A DNA stretch of 64,000 nt from Mycobacterium palustre (GCF_002101785.1 NZ_LQPJ01000070.1:123167-187166); one strand, 5' to 3'; positions 28,952-37,366 are shown, counted from the first letter of the stretch. Notes: generated from the sequence alone by a model not told the origin. Program-made: numbers and translations.

Positions 28952-29818
28952 GGGCGGCGGGGCCGGCCGCAGGGCGCGCGTGAAGACCACGTTCACCTGG
29001 CGCATCGCCACGCTGTAGGGCCACCACGCGAGCCGCTTGAACGCGTAGAGCGCCCGGATGTCGGCGGAGGTGTAGATCAGGTAGCGGTTCTTGGCGACGC
29101 CGGCGAGGATCTTCTCGGCCGCCCGCTCCGGCGACACGGCGTGCCCGCTGAAGCGGTCCACCCACCGCGCGACCCTGGGGTCCTCCCGGTCCACGCCGGC
29201 GATCTCGACCGTGTTCACCAGCGGGGTGCGCACCGCGCCCGGCACCACGACCGACACGCCGATGCGGTGCCGGGCCAGGTCGAAGCGCAGCACCTCGGAA
29301 AGGCCGCGCAGGCCGAACTTGCTGGCGCTGTAGGCGGCGTGCCACGGCAACGCGACCAGCCCGGCCGCCGAGGACACGTTGACCAGGTGCCCGCCGCGCC
29401 CGGCCGCCACCATCGCCGGCACGAACGTCTCGATGACGTGGATCGGGCCCATCAGGTTGATCGCGACCATCTTGGTCCACTGTTCGTGGGTCAGCCGGTC
29501 GACGGTGCCCCAGGCCGAGACGCCGGCGATGTTCAGCACCACGTCCATGCTCTGGTGTTCGGCGTGGATGTCGGCGGCGAACGCCGCCACCTGCTGGTAG
29601 TCGGCGACGTCCAGCGCCCGGTGCCGGGGCACCCGCGCGCCCAGCGCGCGGGCGTCGGCCACGGTGGCTTCGAGCCCGTCGGCGTTGCGGTCGGTCAGAT
29701 ACAACTCGGCGCCCCGCGCCGCGAGCCGCAGGGCCGTGGCGCGGCCGATGCCGCTGGCCGCCCCGGTGACCAGACACCGCTTTCCCGCGAAATACCGCTC
29801 AGCTGCCTTCCGGGCCAT
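28913..29818 (-). CDS. Short-chain dehydrogenase, Rv3057c-like
   Basis: The protein has 301 residues. It is a classical SDR with TGAASGIGRATAL (cofactor loop), LNIAGVSAWG (the NNAG position reads NIAG), VSSAAGLV and the catalytic YSASKFGLRG. The C-terminal extension of about 60 residues (YLIYTSADIRALYAFKRLAW) is hydrophobic/aromatic and may bind membrane lipid substrates, as in related mycobacterial SDRs. It overlaps dinP tail to tail. The substrate is unknown. Confidence 0.86.
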   Translation of the reverse strand: MARKAAERYFAGKRCLVTGAASGIGRATALRLAARGAELYLTDRNADGLEATVADARALGARVPRHRALDVADYQQVAAFAADIHAEHQSMDVVLNIAGVSAWGTVDRLTHEQWTKMVAINLMGPIHVIETFVPAMVAAGRGGHLVNVSSAAGLVALPWHAAYSASKFGLRGLSEVLRFDLARHRIGVSVVVPGAVRTPLVNTVEIAGVDREDPRVARWVDRFSGHAVSPERAAEKILAGVAKNRYLIYTSADIRALYAFKRLAWWPYSVAMRQVNVVFTRALRPAPPPLPRHHQLESHAE

Positions 29819-29837
29819 GTGCGTGACGATACCGGCG

Positions 29838-30482
29838 CTACCGGCGACCGCCGCCCCAGAGCGAGTTCAGCCACAGCTGCTCGAGCACCCGCACGCGGCG
29901 CTCCACGTCATCGTCGCGGCCGGTGACCAGCGGGTCGCCGGTCAACACCAGCGACGTGGTGCCGGCCAGCGTGCGGACCAGGGTCGGGATGTCGTCGCTG
30001 ATCGGGTCGGCGGTCCCGGCCGCCATCTCCGCCTCGACGACGGCGGTGATCTGGCGCAGCACCACGTCGAACTGCTGCTCGAGGATGTCGCGGATCTCGG
30101 CGTCGGTCATGCGGGCGGCGTTGCACGCCGTCAGGACGGGGTCGTTGTGGGCGTAGACGGCGGCGGCGCTGCGGACCATCCGCTTGGCGAACTGCTCCGG
30201 CGACTCTTCCGGCCCGCGCGGGGCGAAGTACTGCGTCAGCTCCTCGAGCTCTTCGGCGGCCTCGGCCATGATCTGGGCGAGCACCGCGTACTTGGAGTCG
30301 AAGTAGAAGTAGAAGCCCGACCGAGCCACCCCGGCCCGCTGGCTGATGGTGCTGACCGACAGCTCGGCGAACGGCTTTTCCTGCAGCAGCTCGCGCACCG
30401 CGGCCATGATGGCCTGCCGGTGCTTGTCGCCACGCCGACGCGCGGGTTCGCCCGGCTCGGGGGTGACGGCGCCGCTGCTCAC
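29838..30482 (-). CDS. TetR-family regulator, Rv3058c-like
   Basis: The protein has 214 residues from GTG 30482 (VSSGAVTPEPGEPARRRGDK). The helix-turn-helix is FAELSVSTISQRAGVARSGF plus YFYFDSKYAVLA, at about residues 40-72. The ligand domain resembles EthR-like regulators of mycobacteria (YFAPRGPEESPEQFAKRM). It is divergent from cyp136 across 117 bp containing two TGAC-N4-GTCA palindromes, so it likely controls the P450 gene and itself. Upstream GTG codons are possible starts. Confidence 0.86.
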   Translation of the reverse strand: MSSGAVTPEPGEPARRRGDKHRQAIMAAVRELLQEKPFAELSVSTISQRAGVARSGFYFYFDSKYAVLAQIMAEAAEELEELTQYFAPRGPEESPEQFAKRMVRSAAAVYAHNDPVLTACNAARMTDAEIRDILEQQFDVVLRQITAVVEAEMAAGTADPISDDIPTLVRTLAGTTSLVLTGDPLVTGRDDDVERRVRVLEQLWLNSLWGGGRR

Positions 30483-30518
30483 GTCTCGACCATGCACCAC
30501 GCCGCCAAAAAAGCAAAC

Positions 30519-30571
30519 TTGACAGCCGTCAACTTTTTCCCGAAGGATGGTTGGAAAGTGACCGCTGTCAC
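30519..30571. promoter_or_regulatory. Twin operators between TetR and cyp136 genes
   Basis: Two palindromes share the core TGAC-N4-GTCA: TTGACAGCCGTCAA (30519-30532; extended arms AAACTTGAC/GTCAACTTT) and GTGACCGCTGTCAC (30558-30571). Their centres are 39 bp apart. Both lie in the divergent promoter region and are likely bound by the Rv3058c-like repressor. Confidence 0.65.
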
Positions 30572-30599
30572 CTCCGTCTTGTGCCGCAAAGGAGCGTTC

Positions 30600-32084
30600 A
30601 TGGCCGCCACCATCAGCACCCCTCACTACCTGCTCGACCAGGCGCGGCGCCGGTTGACCCCGTCGATCAACAACTTCCCCGGCATGGGCCTGGTGGAGCG
30701 CAGGCTGCTCAACACCACGTTCCCCGAACACAAGCTCGCCGACCCGCCGCCGGGCAGCGGGCTCAAGCCGGTTCTCGGCGACGCCGGGCTCCCCGTCATC
30801 GGGCACATCATCGAGATGCTGCGCGGCGGACCGGATTACCTGCTGTTTTTGTATCGCACCAAGGGCCCGGTCGTGTTCGGGGATTCGCCCGTGCTGCCGG
30901 GGGTCGCGGCGCTGGGTCCCGACGCCGCGCAGGTCATCTACTCCAACCGCAACAAGGACTACTCGCAGCAGGGCTGGGTCCCGGTGATCGGGCCGTTCTT
31001 TCACCGCGGACTGATGCTGCTGGACTTCGAGGAGCACATGTTCCACCGGCGGATCATGCAGGAGGCCTTCGTCCGCTCCCGCCTGGTGTCCTACGTCGAG
31101 CAGATGGACAAGGTGGTCTCCCAGGTGGTCGCCAACGACTGGGTGGTCAACGACGCCCGCTTCCTCCTCTATCCGGCGATGAAGGAGCTCACCCTCGACA
31201 TCGCCTCGATGGTGTTCATGGGCCACGAACCCGGCACCGACCGCGAACTGGTGACCAAGGTGAACAAGGCGTTCGCGATCACCACCCGCGCCGGCAACGC
31301 GATCATCCGCACCAGCGTCCCGCCGTTCACGTGGTGGCGCGGCCTCAAGGCGCGCGAGCTGCTGGAGAACTACTTCCGCGCGCGGGTCGCCGAACAGCGC
31401 GGCAAGAACGGCGACGACCTGCTGTCGGTGTTGTGCCAGACCGAGGACGAGGACGGCAACAAGTTCTCCGACGAGGACATCGTCAACCACATGATCTTTT
31501 TGATGATGGCCGCCCACGACACGTCGACGTCGACCGCGACCACGATGGCCTATCACCTTGCCGCGCACCCGGAGTGGCAAGAACGCTGCCGCGACGAATC
31601 GGACCGCCTGATCGGCGACGGGCCGCTCGACATCGACTCGCTGGAGAAGCTCGAGTCACTGGATTTGGTGATGAACGAGTCGATCCGGCTGGTGACGCCC
31701 GTGCAGTGGGCCATGCGTCAGACGGTGCGTGACACCGACCTGCTGGGCTACTACATCCCCAAGGGCACCAACGTCATTGCCTATCCCGGCATGAATCATC
31801 GACTGCCCGAACTGTGGACGGACCCGCTGAAATTCGATCCGGAACGGTTCACCGAGCCCCGCAACGAGCACAAGCGCCACCGCTACGCGTTCACGCCGTT
31901 CGGCGGCGGCGCGCACAAGTGCATCGGCATGGTGTTCGGGCAGTTGGAGATCAAGACGATCCTGCACCGCCTGCTGCGCCGGTATCGGCTCGAACTGCCC
32001 CGCCCGGGATACCACGCCGAGTGGGACTACGGCGGCATGCCGGTGCCCAAGGACGGCATGCCGATCCTGTTGCGCCCGCTCTAG
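30600..32084 (+). CDS. cyp136: Cytochrome P450 CYP136
   Basis: The protein has 494 residues from ATG 30600 behind AAAGGAG. The I-helix is MMAAHDTSTSTATTMA, the ExxR motif is NESIR, and the haem loop is FTPFGGGAHKCIGMVFG with the cysteine thiolate. The N-terminal region lacks a membrane anchor. It has the overall layout of bacterial CYP51/CYP136-type sterol or lipid hydroxylases; the natural substrate is not known to me. The redox partner is not encoded nearby. It is probably repressed by the adjacent TetR. Confidence 0.93.
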   Translation: MAATISTPHYLLDQARRRLTPSINNFPGMGLVERRLLNTTFPEHKLADPPPGSGLKPVLGDAGLPVIGHIIEMLRGGPDYLLFLYRTKGPVVFGDSPVLPGVAALGPDAAQVIYSNRNKDYSQQGWVPVIGPFFHRGLMLLDFEEHMFHRRIMQEAFVRSRLVSYVEQMDKVVSQVVANDWVVNDARFLLYPAMKELTLDIASMVFMGHEPGTDRELVTKVNKAFAITTRAGNAIIRTSVPPFTWWRGLKARELLENYFRARVAEQRGKNGDDLLSVLCQTEDEDGNKFSDEDIVNHMIFLMMAAHDTSTSTATTMAYHLAAHPEWQERCRDESDRLIGDGPLDIDSLEKLESLDLVMNESIRLVTPVQWAMRQTVRDTDLLGYYIPKGTNVIAYPGMNHRLPELWTDPLKFDPERFTEPRNEHKRHRYAFTPFGGGAHKCIGMVFGQLEIKTILHRLLRRYRLELPRPGYHAEWDYGGMPVPKDGMPILLRPL

Positions 32085-32585
32085 TCACGCCATCAGCCGG
32101 TTGGCGCAGGCGATCACCGCGCGCAGCGCGGACTGCGTCGGGTCCTGCGCCCAGCCCATCGCCCACTGCGCGCGAATTCCGTTGCTGCCGTGGATGAACG
32201 TGGCGGTGACGTCGCCGGACCGCATCTGGTGGAACCGCAACATCTCCACGGTGATCCCCCGGTCGTGCAGCATCGTGGTGAGGGCGGCGATCGGGCCGCT
32301 GGCCGCCGCGGTCGAGGTGCTGATGTGGTCGCCGACGGCGATCATCGCCCGGAAGTTGCGCGGTTGCGGGCCGAGCCGGGCGGCGGGTCGCTCGCCGTCG
32401 GTGCACGCCCAGTGCCCGAGGCGCAGCGGGCCGGCGGTGGGACCGTAGGCGGCGACGAAGCTTTCCCAGGACATGGCGCCGGCCTCTTCGCGCAGGCCCC
32501 GGGGCAGCGGGGCCTCGAAGTGGCGGCCGGACCATTCGGAATCCGGACAAGAAAGTGGCTGAGAAATGGGCTGAGAAAAAGGCAT
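32085..32585 (-). CDS. Free-standing LeuA-type regulatory (dimerisation) domain protein
   Basis: The protein has 166 residues. The part from about 65 on resembles the C-terminal allosteric domain of 2-isopropylmalate synthase: SGPIAALTTMLHDRGITVEM, then GSNGIRAQWAMGWAQDPTQS and ALRAVIACANRLM. These compare to the NGPI..L...G..V and WGVG....ASLRAV..A.NR pattern of LeuA. No catalytic TIM barrel is present. In LeuA this domain binds leucine. The protein could modulate a synthase by pairing, or sense branched-chain amino acids. Its ATG at 32585 follows a strongly structured leader. Confidence 0.7.
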   Translation of the reverse strand: MPFSQPISQPLSCPDSEWSGRHFEAPLPRGLREEAGAMSWESFVAAYGPTAGPLRLGHWACTDGERPAARLGPQPRNFRAMIAVGDHISTSTAAASGPIAALTTMLHDRGITVEMLRFHQMRSGDVTATFIHGSNGIRAQWAMGWAQDPTQSALRAVIACANRLMA

Positions 32586-32621
32586 AGCGTCGGTCTTCTC
32601 TGATCGAGTTCGGCGACCGAC

Positions 32622-32720
32622 GGCAGTAGCGTCCGACCCGCAGCGGGGGGTCGGTCTGGATCAGACCCCGCTGCGGGTACTGGCTACTACTGCCTTGAAG
32701 GCGCGTTGAAAAAGACGCAC
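32622..32720 (-). promoter_or_regulatory. Attenuator-like nested hairpin with possible leader peptide, upstream of the LeuA-like gene
   Basis: On the minus strand a perfect 12-bp stem (CCCGCAGCGGGG/CCCCGCTGCGGG at 32666-32677 and 32637-32648) is nested inside an 8-bp stem (GGCAGTAG/CTACTGCC at 32687-32694 and 32622-32629). A 19-codon frame starting GTG 32720 reads VRLFQRAFKAVVASTRSGV and stops inside the inner loop. The layout suggests translation-coupled attenuation, as known for leucine and valine operons. No U-run follows, and the peptide lacks a clear SD, so the mechanism is uncertain. Confidence 0.55.
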
Positions 32721-32907
32721 GAGCGCGAGGGTAGACGCCCCGGCCCCGACCACGCAAATTCATTTCGTCGGGCGGAGCGAGTGGCCACGCCCTTTGGCCT
32801 CAGCGCGATCCCGCGGTCGGCTACCATCACCGGGCAGGGGGCTCGTCGCGCGCCGCGATGTGTTGTTCGCCCCTCGGGTACGCAGTCACGGACGAGAGGC
32901 AGGACTC

Positions 32908-33063
32908 ATGCACAACGGCAAACCCGGCACCCTCGCGCGTCGTGTCCTGTTGGCGGCGGTGTTCTCGGCGTTCGCGATCGCCGCGGCGAGCTGCATGCAG
33001 CAGCCCGGGGCACAGAACCCCGCCCCCGCCCCGCCGACGATTTCGCAGCAGAACTCGAGGTAA
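32908..33063 (+). CDS. Small lipoprotein
   Basis: The protein has 51 residues from ATG 32908 behind GAGAGGCAGG. A basic N-region (NGKPGTLARR) and a hydrophobic core (VLLAAVFSAFAIAAASC) with a lipobox cysteine are followed by a 20-residue Pro/Gln/Ala tail (MQQPGAQNPAPAPPTISQQ). It is probably acylated at the Cys and anchored to the membrane. The function is unknown. It converges on the MEDS/anti-sigma gene with seven bases between stops. Confidence 0.7.
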   Translation: MHNGKPGTLARRVLLAAVFSAFAIAAASCMQQPGAQNPAPAPPTISQQNSR

Positions 33064-33070
33064 CGCGCGG

Positions 33071-34060
33071 CTACCCGTTCGGTCCGGGCGACGGGTCGAA
33101 CCGAAGGTAGGCCTGGATCGTCGTGCCGGTCGGCGTCGTGTGCGTGCGCACCAGATCCGAGATGGCGTTGACCAGAAACAGGCCGCGGCTGGCCGGGCCG
33201 TCCGGGCCGGGGTCCAGGCGTCCCACCAGCCGGTCGTCCAGCCGACCGGTGTCGCGGGCCTCGCAGACCAGGTAGCCTTCGTCGCGCCAGAAGGCCAGGC
33301 GGCACGCGCCGTCGGTGTACATCAGGCTGTTGCTGGCCAGCTCGGTCGCGACCAACTGCAGGTCCTCGATGCCGTCCTGGGACAGCCCCACCCGCCCGGC
33401 GTAGTCGACGGCGAACGACCGGGCCGGGCGCAGGTCGGACGACTCGCGGACCGTGTACGTGGCGGCTCCCGGCTTGACCGCAAGCGGCTGGTTACAGCGC
33501 TTCAGGGCGTCCTCGGGGGCGTACTCGGCGCTTGGCTGCAGCTCTCCGCAGTTCCACAGCACGGGATGGGTCGCCCGGGCACCCGCCAGCACAGGCTCGT
33601 CCAGCCGGCCGGCGTCATAGAGGCACAGCCCGGTGGCCTGGTGCCCCTCGAGGGCCCCGTTGACCAGCGCCTCGTGCTCGATGCACGCGACGAACTCGTC
33701 GGCGGTGCGCCCGGGCCAGGCCAGCTGGCTCACGATCCGCACCCGCCGATCGGGGTGTTCGCCGGCGAACGATCCCTCGACGGCCATGAACCGGCTCGGG
33801 TTGCGTCCCACGTCGGCGATGTCGGCCAGCCGCAGCCCCTGCGGAAGGCCGCCGCCGGAGCCGGGAAGCGCTTGGAATGCGTCGCGCAGCACCGCCAGTT
33901 TGTCGCCAGGCACCGCGACCAGCACCGCCTCGTCGCCGGCCAAACCGTCGAGCACGAAGCGCACCACGGCGTCGAGGCACTCCTGCTGCGAGCGATACAG
34001 GAGGGCGGAGTGAACGAAAGCGCGTTGCTGGGTTTCCGTTTCCCCCAAACCTCCTGTCAT
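33071..34060 (-). CDS. MEDS-domain and HATPase (RsbW-like) anti-sigma regulatory protein
   Basis: The protein has about 329 residues from ATG 34060. The N-terminal 170 residues fit a MEDS sensory domain (HSALLYRSQQECLDAVVRFV, VPGDKLAVLRDAF, RFMAVEGSFAGEHPDRRV). The C-terminal 130 residues form a GHKL ATPase of the RsbW class (LQLVATELASNSLMYTDGAC with the Asn box, EARDTGRLDD, SRGLFLVNAISDLV). This architecture is known in actinobacterial anti-sigma/anti-anti-sigma circuits. No sigma factor or antagonist gene is adjacent. An upstream in-frame start at 34105 is possible. Confidence 0.8.
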   Translation of the reverse strand: MTGGLGETETQQRAFVHSALLYRSQQECLDAVVRFVLDGLAGDEAVLVAVPGDKLAVLRDAFQALPGSGGGLPQGLRLADIADVGRNPSRFMAVEGSFAGEHPDRRVRIVSQLAWPGRTADEFVACIEHEALVNGALEGHQATGLCLYDAGRLDEPVLAGARATHPVLWNCGELQPSAEYAPEDALKRCNQPLAVKPGAATYTVRESSDLRPARSFAVDYAGRVGLSQDGIEDLQLVATELASNSLMYTDGACRLAFWRDEGYLVCEARDTGRLDDRLVGRLDPGPDGPASRGLFLVNAISDLVRTHTTPTGTTIQAYLRFDPSPGPNG

Positions 34061-34186
34061 TCCCACACTCTCGCTTTCGATCACTGGTGCCAACCCGTGG
34101 CCCAACCGTCAAACACTCCCCATCCCCATACCCCCGCGGGCCCTTCGGTATACGCACGAAAAGGTCACACCGAGGGCGGCGCGTCG

Positions 34187-35635
34187 TCACAGCCACCAGG
34201 AGGCCGCGGCGTCCAGGTGCCGGCGCAGGCGGTAGCGGGCGAGGCTGTCGTCGCCGGCCTGCATCGCCTGCAGGATCCGCAGGTGGGCGTGCTCGACGGC
34301 CACGACGTCAGCCCAGGTGGGCGGCGGTTGCCCGGTGCTCGACCAGTTGCGGCGGAACAACTCGACGATGATGCGAAGGAACAGCTCGAGCAGCGCGTTG
34401 CCGCCGAGCTGCGCCAGGCCGAAGTGGAACCGGAACTCCTCGGCCGCTGCCTGGCCGACATCGCCGGCGGCGTCCCGACGGCTCCCGTGCAGCGCCGACC
34501 GGTGGGCCGCCAAAAAGGCGGCCACCTCGGGGTCGGCGCGCCGCTTGACGGCTTTGGCGACGTTGTCGATCTCGATGGCGTCGCGGACGCGGCGCAGGTC
34601 GTCGCGGGTCGGCTTGCGGTACTGCAGGTATAGGGCGATGGTGTCGATGCTGGCCTGGGCGCGGGGCGTGGTGACGATCAGCCCGCCGCCGGGTCCGCGG
34701 CGCATCTGGGCCACCGAGTGGTATTCGAGAAGCCGCACCGCTTCCCGGAACACCGCGCGGCTCACCCGGTACCGCTCGAGGAGCGCCGTCTCGGTCCCGA
34801 AGACCGACCCCACCCGCCAGCCGTCGGCGGCGATCTCGTCGCCGATGGTGGCCGCGAGGCTTTCGGCAAGTTTGCCGCGGGGCGCCTCCGTGCCCGGCGG
34901 CCCTGGCCCGCGGGCCAGGCCGCCCCGGTGATGCCGTTGCAGCCAGGCGGTCACGGCTTCGACGTGGCGCTCGGTGAGCGTCTTGGCCCGCGCGGCGTCC
35001 CCCGCGGTCACGGCCGCGGCGATTGCGGCGTGGGCGCCGTGCAGCTGATCGACGGTCTCGATGGCCTCGGTCGCCGAGTCGGTTTGCGACCGCAGGGCAT
35101 AACGGGTGGTGAGCCGCATCAAGATGTCGACGAACAGTTGCAGCACGGGGCTTTTCGACCGCTCCGCCAGCGCGATGTGGAACTCGTCGGGCGGCGCCGG
35201 TCCGCCGGGCCGCCACTGCTCCTCGGCGCGCAACACCGCCCGCAGCCGGCGGATGCCCGCCTCGTCCATCCGCTCGGCGGCCAGCGCGGCCGCCAGGGGC
35301 TCGAGCACCAAGCGCGCGTTGAGCAGGTCCTCCAGCGTCGTGCCGAGGTACTCGAGGTAGATCACCATGGCGCGGGTGGCCGGACCGGCATCCGGCTCGC
35401 AGATCAGCAGGCCCCCGCCCGGGCCCCGGCGCATCCGCGCGACCTGGTGGTGCTCGACGAGGCGAACGGCCTCCCGCAGCACCGATCGGCTCACGCCATA
35501 GCGTTGTTGCAGCGACTGTTCGGAGCCCAGCGATTCCCCGACGGCCCAGCCGCGGCGCACGATGTCCGCCTCGATCCGCCGGGCAACCTTCGAGGCCAGT
35601 TTGTTCGCCGCGCCGGTATCCGGGTCGGAGCTCAA
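34187..35635 (-). CDS. Double FadR/GntR regulator, Rv3060c-like
   Basis: The protein has 482 residues made of two complete FadR-type units fused in tandem. Each has a winged helix-turn-helix (RYGVSRSVLREAVRLVEHHQ at about 46-65; RYRVSRAVFREAVRLLEYHS at about 285-304), the identical wing MRRGPGGG, and a helical FCD-type ligand domain. The internal duplication suggests one polypeptide acts like a dimer on a palindromic operator. It lies upstream of, and on the same strand as, a thiolase-like gene of the lipid cluster (22 bp away), so a role in acyl-CoA or lipid regulation is inferred. Confidence 0.88.
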   Translation of the reverse strand: MSSDPDTGAANKLASKVARRIEADIVRRGWAVGESLGSEQSLQQRYGVSRSVLREAVRLVEHHQVARMRRGPGGGLLICEPDAGPATRAMVIYLEYLGTTLEDLLNARLVLEPLAAALAAERMDEAGIRRLRAVLRAEEQWRPGGPAPPDEFHIALAERSKSPVLQLFVDILMRLTTRYALRSQTDSATEAIETVDQLHGAHAAIAAAVTAGDAARAKTLTERHVEAVTAWLQRHHRGGLARGPGPPGTEAPRGKLAESLAATIGDEIAADGWRVGSVFGTETALLERYRVSRAVFREAVRLLEYHSVAQMRRGPGGGLIVTTPRAQASIDTIALYLQYRKPTRDDLRRVRDAIEIDNVAKAVKRRADPEVAAFLAAHRSALHGSRRDAAGDVGQAAAEEFRFHFGLAQLGGNALLELFLRIIVELFRRNWSSTGQPPPTWADVVAVEHAHLRILQAMQAGDDSLARYRLRRHLDAAASWWL

Positions 35636-35657
35636 TGACGCTCTCCCACAAGCTATC

Positions 35658-36851
35658 TCAGCACGTCAACAACATGCATCCGGCGACCGGGCCGCCGCCC
35701 ACCGACACCACGCCCACCTCCGGCCGTTTCGACACCTGGCGATCGCCGGCCTCGCCGCGCAACTGCAGGCAGCCCTCGTGCAGCGCCCAGTAACCGTGCA
35801 TGCGCCCGGCCGACAGTTGGCCGCCGTAGGTGTTCAGCGGCAGCTGGCCGTCGCGGGCGATCCGCGCGCCGCCCTCGACGAAAGGGCCGCCCTCGCCGTC
35901 GCCGCAGATCCCCAGCGCCTCGAGCCAGGCGAGGGTGAGATAGGTGAAACCGTCGTACAGTTCGGCCACTTCCAAATCGGCCGGCGTCAACTGGGTGCGC
36001 GACCACATCTGCGCCGCCGCGTCCGACATGGCCATCTTGGGGTAGTCGTCGCGGTGGAACCAGCCACCCGCGCCGTCGGACCCGCCGATCGCCTCCACCG
36101 CCACCGCCCGGTGCGGGCAGTCGGGGCCGTAGTCCGCGTACGAAACCACCACCGCGATCGAGCCGTCGACGGGGACGTCGCAGTCGAGCAACCCGAACGG
36201 CGTCGACACCAACCGCGCGGCCAGGTAGTCGGCCATGGTCATCGGGTCGCGGTACACCGCAAGGGGATTCAGCGCGGCATTGCGCCTGCCGTTGAGCGCC
36301 AGCCAGCCCAGCTGTTCCTTGGTGGTCCCGTACAGCTCCATGTGGCGTCGGCAGTTCAGCGCCAGCCAGTTGGCGGCCGAATAGGCGTGGGCCGCAACGA
36401 GATCGTTGACATCGTCCATGGCGCCGACGGCCGGCTTGGGCTCGCCTTCGGGGGTTTCGAACATGCGGGCCAGCGGTGGGGCGGGGGCGTTCTCTTGCGG
36501 TTTGACCGGCACCGTGCCGCCCAGCATCTGGATCGTGCGGTAGACGACCACATGGCGCGCGCGGCGCTCGGCGACCGCCCGGCACGCCGACATCACCGGG
36601 CTGAGCAGGCCACCCGTGCCGAATCCGGCCCCGCAGTCCGCGGCGTCGATCCCCAGCGCGGCGTTGACCTCCTGGGCCGGTGTGTCGCCGAGGGTCGCGA
36701 TCCCGTCGACGTCACCCGCGCGCAGGCCGGCGTCGTCGATGGCGGCCCGCACCGCCTCCATGGTCAATTCGGGCCCCGGGATGCCGGTGCGACGGCCGAT
36801 CCGCGAGATGCCGATCCCCGACAGGATCGCTTCTTTTTCGAAATACGCCAT
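35658..36851 (-). CDS. Thiolase-like lipid-transfer (acetyl-CoA acetyltransferase family) protein
   Basis: The protein has 397 residues from ATG 36851 behind AAGGTGG. Thiolase-superfamily features: ILSGIGISRIGRRTG, ELTMEAVRAAIDDAGLRAGD, LYDGFTYLTLAWLEALG, NTYGGQLSAGRMHGYWALHE. This belongs to the SCP2-thiolase/Ltp group that works with DUF35 partners in sterol side-chain or fatty-acid aldolysis. The usual nucleophilic Cys of degradative thiolases is not evident, as in retro-aldolase Ltp2-type proteins. The DUF35 partner is encoded divergently 73 bp away. Confidence 0.85.
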   Translation of the reverse strand: MAYFEKEAILSGIGISRIGRRTGIPGPELTMEAVRAAIDDAGLRAGDVDGIATLGDTPAQEVNAALGIDAADCGAGFGTGGLLSPVMSACRAVAERRARHVVVYRTIQMLGGTVPVKPQENAPAPPLARMFETPEGEPKPAVGAMDDVNDLVAAHAYSAANWLALNCRRHMELYGTTKEQLGWLALNGRRNAALNPLAVYRDPMTMADYLAARLVSTPFGLLDCDVPVDGSIAVVVSYADYGPDCPHRAVAVEAIGGSDGAGGWFHRDDYPKMAMSDAAAQMWSRTQLTPADLEVAELYDGFTYLTLAWLEALGICGDGEGGPFVEGGARIARDGQLPLNTYGGQLSAGRMHGYWALHEGCLQLRGEAGDRQVSKRPEVGVVSVGGGPVAGCMLLTC

Positions 36852-36910
36852 GCGCACCACCTTGACCGAGACCCGAACAGATTCGCCGCCCGCATCCGAA
36901 TCAATAGAGT

Positions 36911-36921
36911 GTACTGTATTG
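36911..36921. promoter_or_regulatory. Shared motif in the Ltp/DUF35 divergent promoter
   Basis: GTACTGTATTG lies 4-14 bp before the DUF35 start. The same TACTGTATTG decamer occurs at 39619-39628, upstream of fadE22. A 7- to 9-base palindrome core (TAC-T-GTA) suggests a common operator, or alternatively a shared -10 element. Confidence 0.4.
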
Positions 36922-36924
36922 GTC

Positions 36925-37269
36925 GTGTCAGGCGAGCCGACGTCTCAGCTGCTCATCTCGCATTGCGAGGCCTGCGCCCGCTGGGTCCATCCGGCGGCCG
37001 GCGAATGCCGCGACTGCGGCGGGAGGCTGGTGGCGCGGCCGGTGTCCGGGCGCGGCACGGTGTTCACCTACACCGTCAACCACCACCCCTACAACCCCGA
37101 CGTCCCCACCCCGTACGTGATCGCCATCGTCGAGCTCGCCGAGCAGAGCGGGCTGCGGGTTGCCGCCAATATCGTTGGCTGCGAACCGGATTCGGTGACC
37201 TGCGGGATGCCCGTGATCATCCAGCCGGAACGGGGCAGCGCCGGAGCGCCGCTGTTCGCCCCGGCGTGA
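36925..37269 (+). CDS. DUF35 OB-fold zinc-ribbon protein
   Basis: The protein has 114 residues from GTG 36925. An N-terminal rubredoxin-like zinc ribbon (HCEACARWVHPAAGECRDCG) is followed by an OB-fold with GRGTVFTYTVNHHPYNPDVP and PYVIAIVELAEQSGLRVAAN. DUF35 proteins pair with thiolase-like proteins and bind acyl-CoA. The divergent thiolase-like gene is the obvious partner. The longer upstream open frame is not family-like. It converges on fadE22. Confidence 0.88.
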   Translation: MSGEPTSQLLISHCEACARWVHPAAGECRDCGGRLVARPVSGRGTVFTYTVNHHPYNPDVPTPYVIAIVELAEQSGLRVAANIVGCEPDSVTCGMPVIIQPERGSAGAPLFAPA

Positions 37270-37281
37270 CGCCCCCGCCCC

Positions 37282-37366
37282 CTAGGCCGCGAGCGTGCAC
37301 AGAATGCCGGGCCTTACCGGTGTGTCGCGTACCAACACGCACGCTCGCCGGATGAGGGCGGCCTAG
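37282..37366. terminator. Nested inverted repeats between the DUF35 and fadE22 genes
   Basis: Outer arms CTAGGCCGC (37282-37290) and GCGGCCTAG (37358-37366) enclose inner arms GCGAGCGTGC (37289-37298) and GCACGCTCGC (37339-37348). All are perfect. They lie between convergent stops and include the fadE22 stop codon. It probably acts as a bidirectional terminator. The GCGAGCGTGC-type arm is a recurrent intergenic motif in mycobacteria as I recall. Confidence 0.55.
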
